The notes below the pieces were generated by a model. The model saw only the letters and a list, made by a program, of their open reading frames with translations, was not told the DNA's origin and searched no databases. Below are positions 16,088-25,403 of a stretch of 64,000 nt of DNA, piece after piece (the stretch's first letter is position 1; each line of letters opens with the position of its first letter). The DNA is from Paenibacillus sp. 598K. GTDB taxonomy: Bacteria; Bacillota; Bacilli; Paenibacillales; Paenibacillaceae. The translations under genes and the position numbers were made by a program. The stretch lies in assembly GCF_003851045.1 (NCBI RefSeq), contig NZ_BFBX01000033.1, positions 40,357 through 104,356 on the forward strand, given 5' to 3'.

Positions 16088-19000
16088 TTACCCTCTCCCC
16101 TCGGTATAAATGGCGGCTTGAACCTTCCTGTCCAGCCGTTCGTCTTCCTTGTATTGGAATTGCGAGAACTCGGAGGTATGGTTTGTCGGCTCCCACGTCT
16201 TGGAGAAGATGCCGATCTGTCTCACCTCCGCAGGGATCGGCAGCTCGCAGAGCCTCTCCCACTGCTCTTCCTCCCCGTGCCTGGCCAGAAAATGCAAACG
16301 CCCGGAGCCATCGGCTTCCACGCGAAGGTCATGAAGATCATTAACCTCAGACCGCGCATACCACTCGTAATTATCCGTATGCTCCGGATAAAATACCCCC
16401 AGCAGCTTGCGCCGGGCGCACCCGAACATGACCTTGGCGGTATCGCCGAATTTGACGATAATGCCGTTATGGAAGCAGGGTCCGTAAGTGTTGCGACTGT
16501 GCACGCGAACCTCGAAGGAGAAGCGCTCGCCGACCGGGCGAAGCAGGAGCTGCGGCGCTTCGTCCTTGACGATCCACGTATCGTCCGGCCTCTCCTCCGT
16601 ATGCGTGATGCGGACCGACTGCTCGCCCAGCTCCATCTGCGTGCCGTTCGGATTATAGACTAGCATGCGGCCGGCGCCCCGGATGTCATACTCGCCAGAG
16701 CTCCTGACGACGGTCGACCTGTCGATCCGGCGCAGCGCCGCCAGCATCTCCCCGAAGAATACATGCTCGCGCGCCACGATCGCAGCCATCTCCGCGTGCA
16801 ATGAAGCATAGGCGGGCGAGGGCTCGCCGATCCGGTCGAACAACTGCAAGCGCGCGGCCTCCCACGCCTGTGCCAACTCCAGACTGCGGCTGCGCAGCCC
16901 CTCGATCGACTCGCTGTCGATGCCCGCCTGCCCGAGTAGACGGAACAGCACGCTGTAATACACTCGCTTGTAATTGGGCAGCGGGATCAGCTTCATGATC
17001 CGGGCCGCATCGCCGCTCGCCTCGGCCTCGCGCGCCATCTCCTGTTCGATGAATCGTAGGGCGGATTCCCCACGCGCCCACCGCTCCAGTTGCTCCTGAT
17101 GATAGTCCAGCGCTTGCAGCGGCGTAACGACGTTCTCGTCCTGCTTGCTGAGCTCCCACAGATGGGGCTTCGTCCCTGCGCCGCACCAGTTGTCCGCGTA
17201 ATAGCGGCTCATCTCGTACAGGTCCCCGAGGCGGATGACAAAGTCGGTGTAGAGCGGCCTTGTCCCTTCCTCCGTGTGCATATTGTCCAGCAGATATACC
17301 AGCCCCCGCTTGGCATCGTAGCCTTTGACGATAAAATAATGCGTATGCGGCTCGCTCATATAGTGATGAGAGTAGAACAGGCCGTACAGATCTCCAGGAA
17401 TCAGCACCGGATGTCCGTTGTCGATGGCCTGGGTCAGACACGCGCTCATCTCGGAGACGCTGACAAAGCTCCGACGTTCGATAGCGATATCGAACAGCCC
17501 CTGCAGCAGCTTGCCGTACATCTCAAAAAAATCGCTGTGCGGCTCGGCGCTTCGCTCGAACAGGTCCTGCCGCCATCCGTCCGGAAAAAAAGTGAGAGCA
17601 AACTGAACATGAAACAAAAACAATTCGTAACTGCTGGGAGACAAAGCCTCGAACAAAATCGCCATCGGCTTCGTAAAGCAGTTGATCTCCTCCCACGTAA
17701 AAGCGTCCTTGTTGGCCGTGACGGCGCTCAGCACGCGAATCGCAGAGCGCGAGTCTGACGGGGTCAGCTCGGGGGCCGCAGCGGCTGCAGCGAAGCCAAA
17801 GCTGCCATGCTGCTGTCGCAGCAGCGCCGCCAGACCAAGCGGCGTCGGCTCGGTGTACAGATCGGAGGCGCGGGCCGGGATGCCCCGCTCCTTCATGAGC
17901 GCGACGGCTCGCAGCACATGCAGGGAATGGCCGCCATGGCGGAAGAAATCGTCGCCCGCTTGCAGCGGCTCCCCGGGCAGCAGACGGGAGAGGCAGGCTG
18001 CTATCGTCGCCGCCAGACCCGTTAGCGACGTCTCCTCGGAGCTCGCCTGACGAGCCGCGCTGTCTATCGCAGACTTGCTCTTGTCTGGCTGGCCTGTCTT
18101 GTGTGCGCCATGGATGGGACGTGTCTGCGTCATGACACCAAGCTTCTCGCCTGTCTCCCCTGCGCCAAGGTCGCGCCCCCTCTGCGTCATCGCCGCCAAC
18201 GCCTTGCGGTCCACCTTGCCGCTCGTCGTCAGCGGGAGCTCCGGCAGCTCGCGGAATACGGCAGGGATCATATAGGACGGCAGCCAGGCGGCGGCATGCG
18301 ACCGCAGCTCGCCCGACGCAAGCGGCCTGGAGGCGGTGCAGAACGCATAGAGCGTCTGCACCCCGAAAGCATCCGCCGCATCCACAACGGCGGCCATGCG
18401 GATCGCATCATGCGCCATCAGGCAATGCTCGATCTCGCCGGGCTCGATCCGGTAGCCCCTGATCTTCACCTGGCGGTCGATCCGGCCCAGATGCTCGATC
18501 GTCCCGTCCGCTCGCCAGCGCGCCAGGTCGCCGGTGCGGTACAGCCGGCCGTTCGCCGACAGCGGGTGGAAGACAAACTGCTGCTCCGTCAGCTCGGGGC
18601 GATTCCTGTAGCCGCGTGCCAGTCCCTCGCCGGCGATGCACAGCTCTCCCTCCATGCCGACGGGCAACAGCTCGCCCCGGCTATCGAGGATGAGCGCCTG
18701 CGTATGCCGGATCGGTCGGCCTACCGTGATCGTGTCCGTGTCCGTCATTTCCTGAAGGGCGGACCATACAGTCGTCTCCGTGGGTCCGTACATATTGAAG
18801 ATGCGAGCGCCGGAGCGCTGCTTCAACTGCTCCAGCAGGAGCGGCGGCAGCGGTTCGCCTCCGAGCAGGATCAGCTCGATCTGCGCGAGCCAATCGACCT
18901 CCTCGCTCCCTTCGAGCAGTAGCATCATCCGGGAGGGCGTCAACTGCAACACATTGACGCCACTCTGCCGGATCAACGTCCGCAAGCGAGCGGCTTCCGT

Positions 19001-21052
19001 CTGCTCGCGTTCGTCCGCCAGGACGACCGGCATCCCCTTGGCGAGCGGCAGCAGCGTCTCCGTCACGAAGATATCAAAGGACACCGTCGTCACGCCGAGC
19101 ATGACCGGCTGTCCGGGCCATGGCAGCTCCTCCGCCATCGCCTCGATGAAGTTGACGACGGAGCGGTGCTCGATCATGACGCCCTTGGGCCGTCCCGTCG
19201 AGCCGGATGTATACATCACATACGCCAAGTCATTGGGGCCGCTGGCCGCAGCCGGATCGACGCTGGGCAGCATCTGCGTCTGCGCTTCCTCCAGATCGAT
19301 CAGCTCCAGCCGATCCTCCAGCCCGCCTGCGGCCGCTTGCGCATCTGCGCGCGTCCCCGTCGTCAGGAGCAGGATAGCGGCGCCGCTGTCGGTCAGGACA
19401 TGCCGGATGCGCTCCGGCGGATGCGTCGGATCGATCGGCACGTACGCGCCCCCGGCCTTGAGGACGCCGTAGATGCCGACCAACAGCTCGACCGACCGCT
19501 GCATCATGACAGCTACGACGCTGTCAGGCCTCACGCCCCGTCTCCGCAACAGATGAGCGAGTCGATTGGCCTGTTCGTTAAGCTGCCTGTACGTCAATTG
19601 CCGTCCCCCGCATACGACTGCCGGATGCTCTGGACGGTACAGCGCCTGCTCCTCGAGCAGGCTGTGCACGGTTCGGCAGTCGGGGACGGCATGTCCGCCA
19701 GCGCCCCATGCGTCGAGCAGACGCCGCTGCTGATCCGGAGATACGACAGGCAGCCGATCGACCTGTTGGCTGTCATCGCACAGCACGCCTTGCAGGAGCT
19801 GCCGCAGCATCTCCGCCATCGCCTCGATCTGCTCGTCGGCGAGCACGGCTGCCTGATACTTGATCTCGACCGCCAATGCTCCCCCCTCCGACCAGTCGTG
19901 CACGACCAGCTCCAGCGGGTGCAACTGGTAGCCGCTGTAGAGCTCGCGGTTGTCCGCCTGCCAGCCGCCCAGCTCGCCGCTGAGCCGGGTGTTGTATACG
20001 TTAACGGTCGCCTGGAACAGTCCTTGTCTCCCCTGCTTGCCCAGCTCCAGCTCCTGAGCCAGCAGATCGTAAGGGTACCTCTGATGGGCATAGCAAGAGC
20101 GCAGCTCCTCCTGTGTCCGCATCAGGAAGGACGTAGCCATATCCTCGCCATCGATCCGCACCCGCAAGGGCATCAGGCTCGTGTAGACGCCGAACGCCTC
20201 CTTCTCCTGCCGGGTCGTCCGGTTATAGACGGGCACCCCGATCGCGAGGTCGTCCGTCTGCTGGCTGCGATAGAGCCAGATCAGGGACAATCCCGTGAAA
20301 AAGCTGGCTATCGAGAGGCCACGCTCCTCCGCATACTGCCGGATCGCGGCGCTCGTCTCGGCCCCGAGGGCGACGGTGCGGCAGCGTCCTTGCAAATCGC
20401 CGTCGGCCTCGGGAAACAACGGCTGCGACAGCGTCGCAAACCGCTCCATCCAGAATTCGCGATCCCGGACCGCCCGAGGCGAAGCCGCATATCGGCGCTC
20501 CCGCTCCAGCAGCGGCAGATAGCCTGGGCTCTCCGCGGGAAGCGTACCCGCTGGCGCGTCGTCCTGGTAGTGTCGGGCGATGTCGCGGGACATCCGATGC
20601 ACCGACCAGCCATCCGTAATCAGATGATGCATCGTATACAGGTAGCCTGACCGCTGGCGATCCAGCCTGAAGATCGCGAAGCGGAACAGCGTATCTCCCA
20701 TACACGGCATCGGCTTGCGAGCCTCCTGCGCGGCATAGTCCTCCAACGCCTGATCGGGGTCCTCCGCTTGCGAGAGGTCGATCACCGGAATATCGAATGG
20801 AGCGACAGCCGGCAGCAGCGCTTGCAGCATATCCCCCTCCCTCTCCACGAAGCGCAGCCGAAACGCGTCATGGGTGGCTACGAAGCGGCGGATTGCTCGC
20901 TCGAGCCTCTCCGCATCTGCCATTCCGCGAATGAGCGAGAGGCAGCCCACCACATGCACGGGACAGTCCGGATAGCGCTGCTCCACATACATGATCCGCT
21001 TCTGCGGGTGGGTTAGCGGCATCGCTGCAGTGAGGTCAACCGTTTCACACAT
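16088..21052 (-). CDS. Single-module NRPS (C-A-PCP) with BtrH-like acyltransferase and ConA-like C-terminal domains
   Basis: About 1654 residues. Condensation domain 1-435 with intact HHLITDG (about 142-148). Adenylation domain 455-955 with YTSGSTGRPKG, NMYGPTETT, YRTGDLARW and TTSGKVDRKAL. Reading the ten specificity positions by eye gives D-I-T-Q-L-G-M-V-W-K, close to the glycine code. PCP about 1010-1080 with GGHSL (Ser about 1042). No thioesterase. Instead, about 1115-1290 is a BtrH_N-like Cys acyltransferase domain (EINCFTKPMAILFEAL; NGHPVLIPGDLYGLFY; HTHYFIVKGYD; YLLDNMH). A linker follows, then a concanavalin-like DUF1349-type domain (GPCFHNGIIVKFGDTAKVMF) at about 1470-1650. The start is ATG 21052, 6 nt after GGGGAG. 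Inference: glycyl transfer to a sugar-type acceptor. Confidence 0.88.
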   Translation of the reverse strand: MCETVDLTAAMPLTHPQKRIMYVEQRYPDCPVHVVGCLSLIRGMADAERLERAIRRFVATHDAFRLRFVEREGDMLQALLPAVAPFDIPVIDLSQAEDPDQALEDYAAQEARKPMPCMGDTLFRFAIFRLDRQRSGYLYTMHHLITDGWSVHRMSRDIARHYQDDAPAGTLPAESPGYLPLLERERRYAASPRAVRDREFWMERFATLSQPLFPEADGDLQGRCRTVALGAETSAAIRQYAEERGLSIASFFTGLSLIWLYRSQQTDDLAIGVPVYNRTTRQEKEAFGVYTSLMPLRVRIDGEDMATSFLMRTQEELRSCYAHQRYPYDLLAQELELGKQGRQGLFQATVNVYNTRLSGELGGWQADNRELYSGYQLHPLELVVHDWSEGGALAVEIKYQAAVLADEQIEAMAEMLRQLLQGVLCDDSQQVDRLPVVSPDQQRRLLDAWGAGGHAVPDCRTVHSLLEEQALYRPEHPAVVCGGRQLTYRQLNEQANRLAHLLRRRGVRPDSVVAVMMQRSVELLVGIYGVLKAGGAYVPIDPTHPPERIRHVLTDSGAAILLLTTGTRADAQAAAGGLEDRLELIDLEEAQTQMLPSVDPAAASGPNDLAYVMYTSGSTGRPKGVMIEHRSVVNFIEAMAEELPWPGQPVMLGVTTVSFDIFVTETLLPLAKGMPVVLADEREQTEAARLRTLIRQSGVNVLQLTPSRMMLLLEGSEEVDWLAQIELILLGGEPLPPLLLEQLKQRSGARIFNMYGPTETTVWSALQEMTDTDTITVGRPIRHTQALILDSRGELLPVGMEGELCIAGEGLARGYRNRPELTEQQFVFHPLSANGRLYRTGDLARWRADGTIEHLGRIDRQVKIRGYRIEPGEIEHCLMAHDAIRMAAVVDAADAFGVQTLYAFCTASRPLASGELRSHAAAWLPSYMIPAVFRELPELPLTTSGKVDRKALAAMTQRGRDLGAGETGEKLGVMTQTRPIHGAHKTGQPDKSKSAIDSAARQASSEETSLTGLAATIAACLSRLLPGEPLQAGDDFFRHGGHSLHVLRAVALMKERGIPARASDLYTEPTPLGLAALLRQQHGSFGFAAAAAAPELTPSDSRSAIRVLSAVTANKDAFTWEEINCFTKPMAILFEALSPSSYELFLFHVQFALTFFPDGWRQDLFERSAEPHSDFFEMYGKLLQGLFDIAIERRSFVSVSEMSACLTQAIDNGHPVLIPGDLYGLFYSHHYMSEPHTHYFIVKGYDAKRGLVYLLDNMHTEEGTRPLYTDFVIRLGDLYEMSRYYADNWCGAGTKPHLWELSKQDENVVTPLQALDYHQEQLERWARGESALRFIEQEMAREAEASGDAARIMKLIPLPNYKRVYYSVLFRLLGQAGIDSESIEGLRSRSLELAQAWEAARLQLFDRIGEPSPAYASLHAEMAAIVAREHVFFGEMLAALRRIDRSTVVRSSGEYDIRGAGRMLVYNPNGTQMELGEQSVRITHTEERPDDTWIVKDEAPQLLLRPVGERFSFEVRVHSRNTYGPCFHNGIIVKFGDTAKVMFGCARRKLLGVFYPEHTDNYEWYARSEVNDLHDLRVEADGSGRLHFLARHGEEEQWERLCELPIPAEVRQIGIFSKTWEPTNHTSEFSQFQYKEDERLDRKVQAAIYTEGRG

Positions 21053-21064
21053 CTCCATCTCCCC

Positions 21065-22450
21065 TTAAGCCGACGTTTGGCCAGCCGTTTGGCCGGTCAG
21101 ATTTTGGATCCATTTGCCCGAGCGGAACCGCATCAGGCCGATCCCGAAGCGCACGATCTCTTCCAGCGACAGGAAGAAATAGACCCAGAACAACGGCTGC
21201 TTCCAGACCAGCGAGAGCAGCAGACCAAGCGGCACGCCGACCAGCCAGGTCGCGGCAGACTCCATCTTGAAGACGAACTTGCTGTCCCCGCCGCTCTGCA
21301 GGATACCGCCGGCAATGATCATATTGGCCACCTTGACCCACATGAAGGCGGCGAACACCCAGATGACGTGAACGGCCAGCTCATGCGCTTCGCCCGTAAT
21401 CGCAAACGCGGATACATAAAGCGGTGAGATGGCCGCAATCACGACCCCGAGCCCAACCGAGAAGACAATGCCGACCCGGATGAGTCGTCTGGCATACTCT
21501 CGCGCCAGCGCCTCCTCGCCAGCGCCGAGCCGATTGCCGACCAGCACCCCGGCCGCCCCGGCCAGCCCTGTCAGCAGACCGATGCTCAGCCCTTGCAGCG
21601 GGAATGTAATCGTCATGGCCGTCATCTCAGTCGTCCCCATCCGGCTGTAGATGACCGCATAAGCGGTCTCTCCCAGCACCCAGACCAGCTCGGTCAGCAC
21701 GATCGGATACGTCGTGAGGTAGAACTTGCGGGCGAGCGTCCTGTCATACGAGAACAGGTAACGGAAGCCTGCGGCGCCAGGCAGCCGGAAGCGGTAGACC
21801 GCGCCGATGATAAGCAGACACTCCACAACCCGCGCGATACAGGTGCCGATCGCCGCGCCTGCCAGACCCAGCTTCGGGAAGCCCAGATTGCCGAAGATAA
21901 GCAGATAGTTCAACCCGACATTGAGGATGACGACGATCAGGCTGACGTACATCGGGTACTTCACATGCCCCGTACTGCGGAGCACCGCAGAGTAGATCAT
22001 CGTCAGCATCGTCGGCACATAGCTTAGCGCGACCAGCTTCAGGAAGATCGCGCCATCCTCCATCACCCGCGTATCGGTCGTGAACAGACCGAGGCTCCAT
22101 TCGGGGTTAAAGTAGACCATGCCTGAGAACAGCAAGGAAATCATCAGCCCCAGCGAGAGCGTCATCCCGAGCAACCGGGTAATGCTGCGGACGTCCTTGC
22201 GGCCCCAATACTGCGCGGCATAGATCGACAATCCGGCGGCCAGACCCGCCAGCACGACGGAGATGACGCTATATATTTTGCTGGCCATCCCTACCGAAGC
22301 GATCGCTACATCCCCGAGCTGGCCAACCATCAGTTGGTCGGTCATATTGAGCGCAGCCATGATCAGGCTTTGCAGCGCGATAGGAATCGCGATCTTGTAC
22401 AGATTCTTGTAGAAATCGATGCCGGAGCCCCGCTCTATCCCGTTAGCCAT
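21065..22450 (-). CDS. MATE-family multidrug/metabolite exporter
   Basis: About 461 residues with 12 hydrophobic segments in the two-times-six MATE arrangement (SLIMAALNMTDQLMVGQLGD, AAQYWGRKDV, ALRSTGHVKYPMYVSL, GVLVGNRLGAGE). Such proteins use sodium or proton gradients to export organic molecules. ATG 22450 overlaps the 3' end of the reductase gene by 8 bp; the longer frame to 22489 is ignored. It sits between the RibD-like reductase and the NRPS in the same operon, so it is the obvious candidate for exporting the product or protecting the producer. Confidence 0.9.
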   Translation of the reverse strand: MANGIERGSGIDFYKNLYKIAIPIALQSLIMAALNMTDQLMVGQLGDVAIASVGMASKIYSVISVVLAGLAAGLSIYAAQYWGRKDVRSITRLLGMTLSLGLMISLLFSGMVYFNPEWSLGLFTTDTRVMEDGAIFLKLVALSYVPTMLTMIYSAVLRSTGHVKYPMYVSLIVVILNVGLNYLLIFGNLGFPKLGLAGAAIGTCIARVVECLLIIGAVYRFRLPGAAGFRYLFSYDRTLARKFYLTTYPIVLTELVWVLGETAYAVIYSRMGTTEMTAMTITFPLQGLSIGLLTGLAGAAGVLVGNRLGAGEEALAREYARRLIRVGIVFSVGLGVVIAAISPLYVSAFAITGEAHELAVHVIWVFAAFMWVKVANMIIAGGILQSGGDSKFVFKMESAATWLVGVPLGLLLSLVWKQPLFWVYFFLSLEEIVRFGIGLMRFRSGKWIQNLTGQTAGQTSA

Positions 22451-23132
22451 GAAGCACCCGGTCTTCCCCGGCCCTGTCGTATCTGGCATACCGCATCAAG
22501 GTGTAATTATCCGAGCGCTGCACGTCGACAACGCGGAACCGTTTGCTGAAGCCCAATTCGTGGTAGCCCTCTCCGTCGACCAACGTAATGTTGGAGCCGC
22601 CGCCGATAATAATCGGGAGCTGCATCAGGATGATCTGATCGACCAGATTGCGGTCGAACACGTACCAGTTGAGCAGGCCGCCGCCTTCAATCATAAGCCG
22701 GCGGATACCATAATCTATCTCCAGACGACGGAACAGCAGGTCGAAGTCGACGAGGTCCTGTCCGCAGACGATGACCTCCTTGCCCAGCGAAGCGATCCGC
22801 CTTCTCTTGTCCTCGTCCAGCCCGCGCTCGGTCGTCACGATAATCGTCCGCTCCTCGTCCAGGAAGATATTGCTGTTCAGCGGAATATCCAGCGTCCGGC
22901 TCGGCACGATCCGCACCGGATTGCGGCCCGGCTCGTAGCGGTTGGTGAGGAACGGATTATCGGTGCAGATCGTATTTTTGCCGACCATGATGCCGTCTAC
23001 CTGCCCCCGGAATTGATGAATATAAGCGATGTCTTCCGGCCCGAACAGCTCAAACAACCCTTTGCTCGACTGGCCCTCCCCAAACGTCAGCTTGCCGTCG
23101 ATCGAAATCTGGCTAAAGATAGTGACTTCCAT
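22443..23132 (-). CDS. RibD C-terminal/dihydrofolate-reductase-fold NAD(P)H reductase
   Basis: 229 residues matching the reductase half of RibD. It has the N-terminal strand TIFSQISIDGKL, the MVGKNTICTDNPFLTNR substrate loop, PVRIVPSRTLDIP, and the NADPH-site motif RRLMIEGGGLLNWYVF, then GGGSNITLVDGEGY. RibD reductases reduce a ribosyl group to ribityl; stand-alone copies in biosynthetic clusters often reduce other ketones or imines. No other riboflavin gene is nearby. ATG 23132 follows GGGAGAG and lies inside the end of the upstream gene (20-bp overlap), so it is translationally coupled. In this operon it could make a reduced sugar or amine acceptor; that is inference. Confidence 0.82.
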   Translation of the reverse strand: MEVTIFSQISIDGKLTFGEGQSSKGLFELFGPEDIAYIHQFRGQVDGIMVGKNTICTDNPFLTNRYEPGRNPVRIVPSRTLDIPLNSNIFLDEERTIIVTTERGLDEDKRRRIASLGKEVIVCGQDLVDFDLLFRRLEIDYGIRRLMIEGGGLLNWYVFDRNLVDQIILMQLPIIIGGGSNITLVDGEGYHELGFSKRFRVVDVQRSDNYTLMRYARYDRAGEDRVLHG

Positions 23133-24306
23133 CCGATATCCGCTCTCCCTTCAAGGTATCCAAATAGTGGTCTACTTCTGCCATCACCTGCTGCGCTTGC
23201 TCCTGTATGACGCGCCGCACCGCCGACGGATCGCTGTCCGGGAGCTGCCGCAGCCCGGCCTCGATACCGACCCAACCTGCGATCATGTAGGGACTGCAAG
23301 GCATCGGCCGGCAAGCTGCAAGCTGCGCGATCAAGGCTCGCCTGTTCTCGCCGCCGCCGGACATCATCTTCCGCATCGCCGCTTCGGTCGCCGGGATACG
23401 CTGCACCCGCTCCGCCCACATCTGCTGGCAGTCTGCGCTCAGCATGAACCGCCCATAGGCTGCGAGCGCCGGGCCGCGCGGCGAAGCCAGCGACTGTCCG
23501 GGAAAGACGAGACCGATCGAGGAGCACATCGATACAGGTGCCCTGCCGCGTATCGCAGGGATCGCTCCGACGCCCAAGCGCTGTCCCATGCTCCGGCTGA
23601 GGTGGTTAAATACCCACTCGCCGCTAATGATGGCGCCGAGCTGTCCCTCAATGAACTGCTCGAGCAATGCCGTCGCGCCATCCCTGCTGACCATCCTGCC
23701 CGAGCGGATCTGCAGCTGCAGGAACTCCAGCGCCTGCTCCGCCTCCTCTGTGTCCAGCATGATGCGCTCCTCCTGCAGCAGCCAGCCGCCGCACGCCGTC
23801 AGGAACGGGATGAAGTTGTAGGACTGGGCCAGGTCCATGCCGAGTGCCGTTACTTCCGCCTCTCCCTGCTGCGCAGCGAAGCGCTCCAGCGTCTCCCAGG
23901 TCGCAGGCGCCTCGGCATAACGCTGCTTGTCGTAATACAGGACCAGATGATTGCCGGTGAGGACGGGGATACCATACAGCCTGCCGCCGATCCGCATACT
24001 GTCCAGCACCGCAGCCGATACCCACTCCTCGCACCATGGCTCCGGCACCGGCGAGAAGCGGGCTGCCTCCCAATAGCTCGTCATATCCGAGGGGACCAGT
24101 GCCATATCCACGCCAGCCTCCTGCTCGGGCAACCGGGTGAGCCGATGGCCCAGCTCGGCGATCCCCATCACCTCCGAGCGGACCCGGATGCCATACTGGG
24201 CCTCGAACTGCCGATTGATCTCCTCCAGTACCTCAACCGAAGTGTCGCCAGGGCCGTCGAATTCGTGCCAGAGGACGAGCTCGTCTTCGCGTCGCGTCGC
24301 TGTCAT
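23113..24306 (-). CDS. Sugar-binding-protein homologue without a signal peptide
   Basis: 397 residues of the MalE/extracellular solute-binding type 1 fold: LVLWHEFDGPGDTSVEVLEE, MALVPSDMTSYWEAARF, IGGRLYGIPVLTGNHLVLYY, LSADCQQMWAERVQRIPATE. The N-terminus (MTATRREDELVLWHEF) goes straight into the first beta strand, with no hydrophobic segment or lipobox, so the protein should stay in the cytosol. No ABC permease adjoins it. The ATG overlaps the dehydrogenase stop as ATGA. A cytosolic sugar-binding protein in a biosynthetic operon is unusual. It may hold or present a sugar intermediate, act as a sensor, or have become an enzyme. Confidence 0.8.
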   Translation of the reverse strand: MTATRREDELVLWHEFDGPGDTSVEVLEEINRQFEAQYGIRVRSEVMGIAELGHRLTRLPEQEAGVDMALVPSDMTSYWEAARFSPVPEPWCEEWVSAAVLDSMRIGGRLYGIPVLTGNHLVLYYDKQRYAEAPATWETLERFAAQQGEAEVTALGMDLAQSYNFIPFLTACGGWLLQEERIMLDTEEAEQALEFLQLQIRSGRMVSRDGATALLEQFIEGQLGAIISGEWVFNHLSRSMGQRLGVGAIPAIRGRAPVSMCSSIGLVFPGQSLASPRGPALAAYGRFMLSADCQQMWAERVQRIPATEAAMRKMMSGGGENRRALIAQLAACRPMPCSPYMIAGWVGIEAGLRQLPDSDPSAVRRVIQEQAQQVMAEVDHYLDTLKGERISDGSHYL

Positions 24307-25403
24307 GCGCTCCAATCTCCCTTCTGCAATGGCCCCTGCGTCGTTGCGCCCTCAGGCGACAGACGCCAGGGCTCGAAAACCGTCTTCAGCGTATCCGTCT
24401 GCACCGGCGCTCCGGTGAGCGGGTCGTAGCCGAGCAGCTCCCGCATCGCCTGCTCGTGCTGCTCCAGGCTATAGCGCTTCGTCACCAGCCGGTCCAGCTC
24501 CGGCATCTGATGCGCCAGTCGCAGCGCCAGCGGGAAGGTGCAGCGGTATTCGCCTGCGCCGATAATGCTGACCGCCCGCTGGATGAGACGAGCCGGAGCG
24601 ATCGCGTAACGGTAGGCGCCGCTGATGCCGAGCGGGACGATGCGTCCGCCCCTGCCGATGAAGCGGTCGGCCGTCTCCAACTGGTTGCCGACGGCGTCGA
24701 TGACGATATCGAAGCCGCGACCGCCGGTCAGCCGGGCCACCTCCGCATCGTCTAGCGCCTCCGGCAGATAGGCTGCGTCCGCGAGCAGCATCGCCGCCTC
24801 CAGCCGATACGGGTTCCGCTCTGTCGCTACCGTCAGACGGGCGAGACGTCGGCCGACGATCTGGCATAGCAGGCCCATCGGTCCGGAGCCGAGCACCAGC
24901 ACGGTATCGTCGGCGGCCACTCTGGCCTCCTGGAAGTTGTGCAGCACGCAAGCGAGCGGCTCCACCAGCACGCCTCGCTCCCAGGACATGCCCGTCGGCA
25001 GCCGATGGACATAACGCGCCTCCGATACGTAGTAGTCGGCGAAGGTGCCATGCACATTGAGACCGGCGATCGCCATCGCGCCGGAAGCTCCCACGCACAG
25101 ATGCGGAAGCAGGCGCAGGCAATACTCGCACGCCCCGCAGCTATAGTTGGGGTCGATGACGACGCGGTCGCCCATCGCCAGCTCCCTCACCGCCGCCCCC
25201 GTCTCCACGACGACGCCGACCGCTTCATGGCCCCGCGTGACGTGAGTCACTCCCTCTTCCTTGCCGGCGATCACGGCCAGATCCGTGCCGCATATGCCGG
25301 TCATCTCGATCCGGACCTTGACCGACGTAGGCGAGGTCAGATTCGGTTCATCCAGCTCCCGGAGCGCCAGTCGCGCATCCGGCATCCATTGGAGCGCTTT
25401 CAT
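24303..25403 (-). CDS. Zinc-dependent medium-chain alcohol dehydrogenase
   Basis: 366 residues of the sorbitol/threonine dehydrogenase type. Catalytic zinc site with GICGTD and GHEAVG; structural zinc cluster SCGACEYCLRLLPHLC; NAD-binding VLVLGSGPMGLL at about residue 165. It oxidises a secondary alcohol on a polyol, sugar or amino acid, or reduces the ketone. Related dehydrogenases act on aminocyclitol precursors in aminoglycoside pathways, so a sugar or cyclitol substrate fits the context, but this is inference. ATG 25403 overlaps the cyclomaltodextrinase stop as ATGA. Confidence 0.88.
   Translation of the reverse strand: MKALQWMPDARLALRELDEPNLTSPTSVKVRIEMTGICGTDLAVIAGKEEGVTHVTRGHEAVGVVVETGAAVRELAMGDRVVIDPNYSCGACEYCLRLLPHLCVGASGAMAIAGLNVHGTFADYYVSEARYVHRLPTGMSWERGVLVEPLACVLHNFQEARVAADDTVLVLGSGPMGLLCQIVGRRLARLTVATERNPYRLEAAMLLADAAYLPEALDDAEVARLTGGRGFDIVIDAVGNQLETADRFIGRGGRIVPLGISGAYRYAIAPARLIQRAVSIIGAGEYRCTFPLALRLAHQMPELDRLVTKRYSLEQHEQAMRELLGYDPLTGAPVQTDTLKTVFEPWRLSPEGATTQGPLQKGDWSA

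Noticed and set aside
19166..20650. Long plus-strand frames across the NRPS
   Set aside because: Antisense to conserved C and A domain motifs, with no own domains or ribosome sites.
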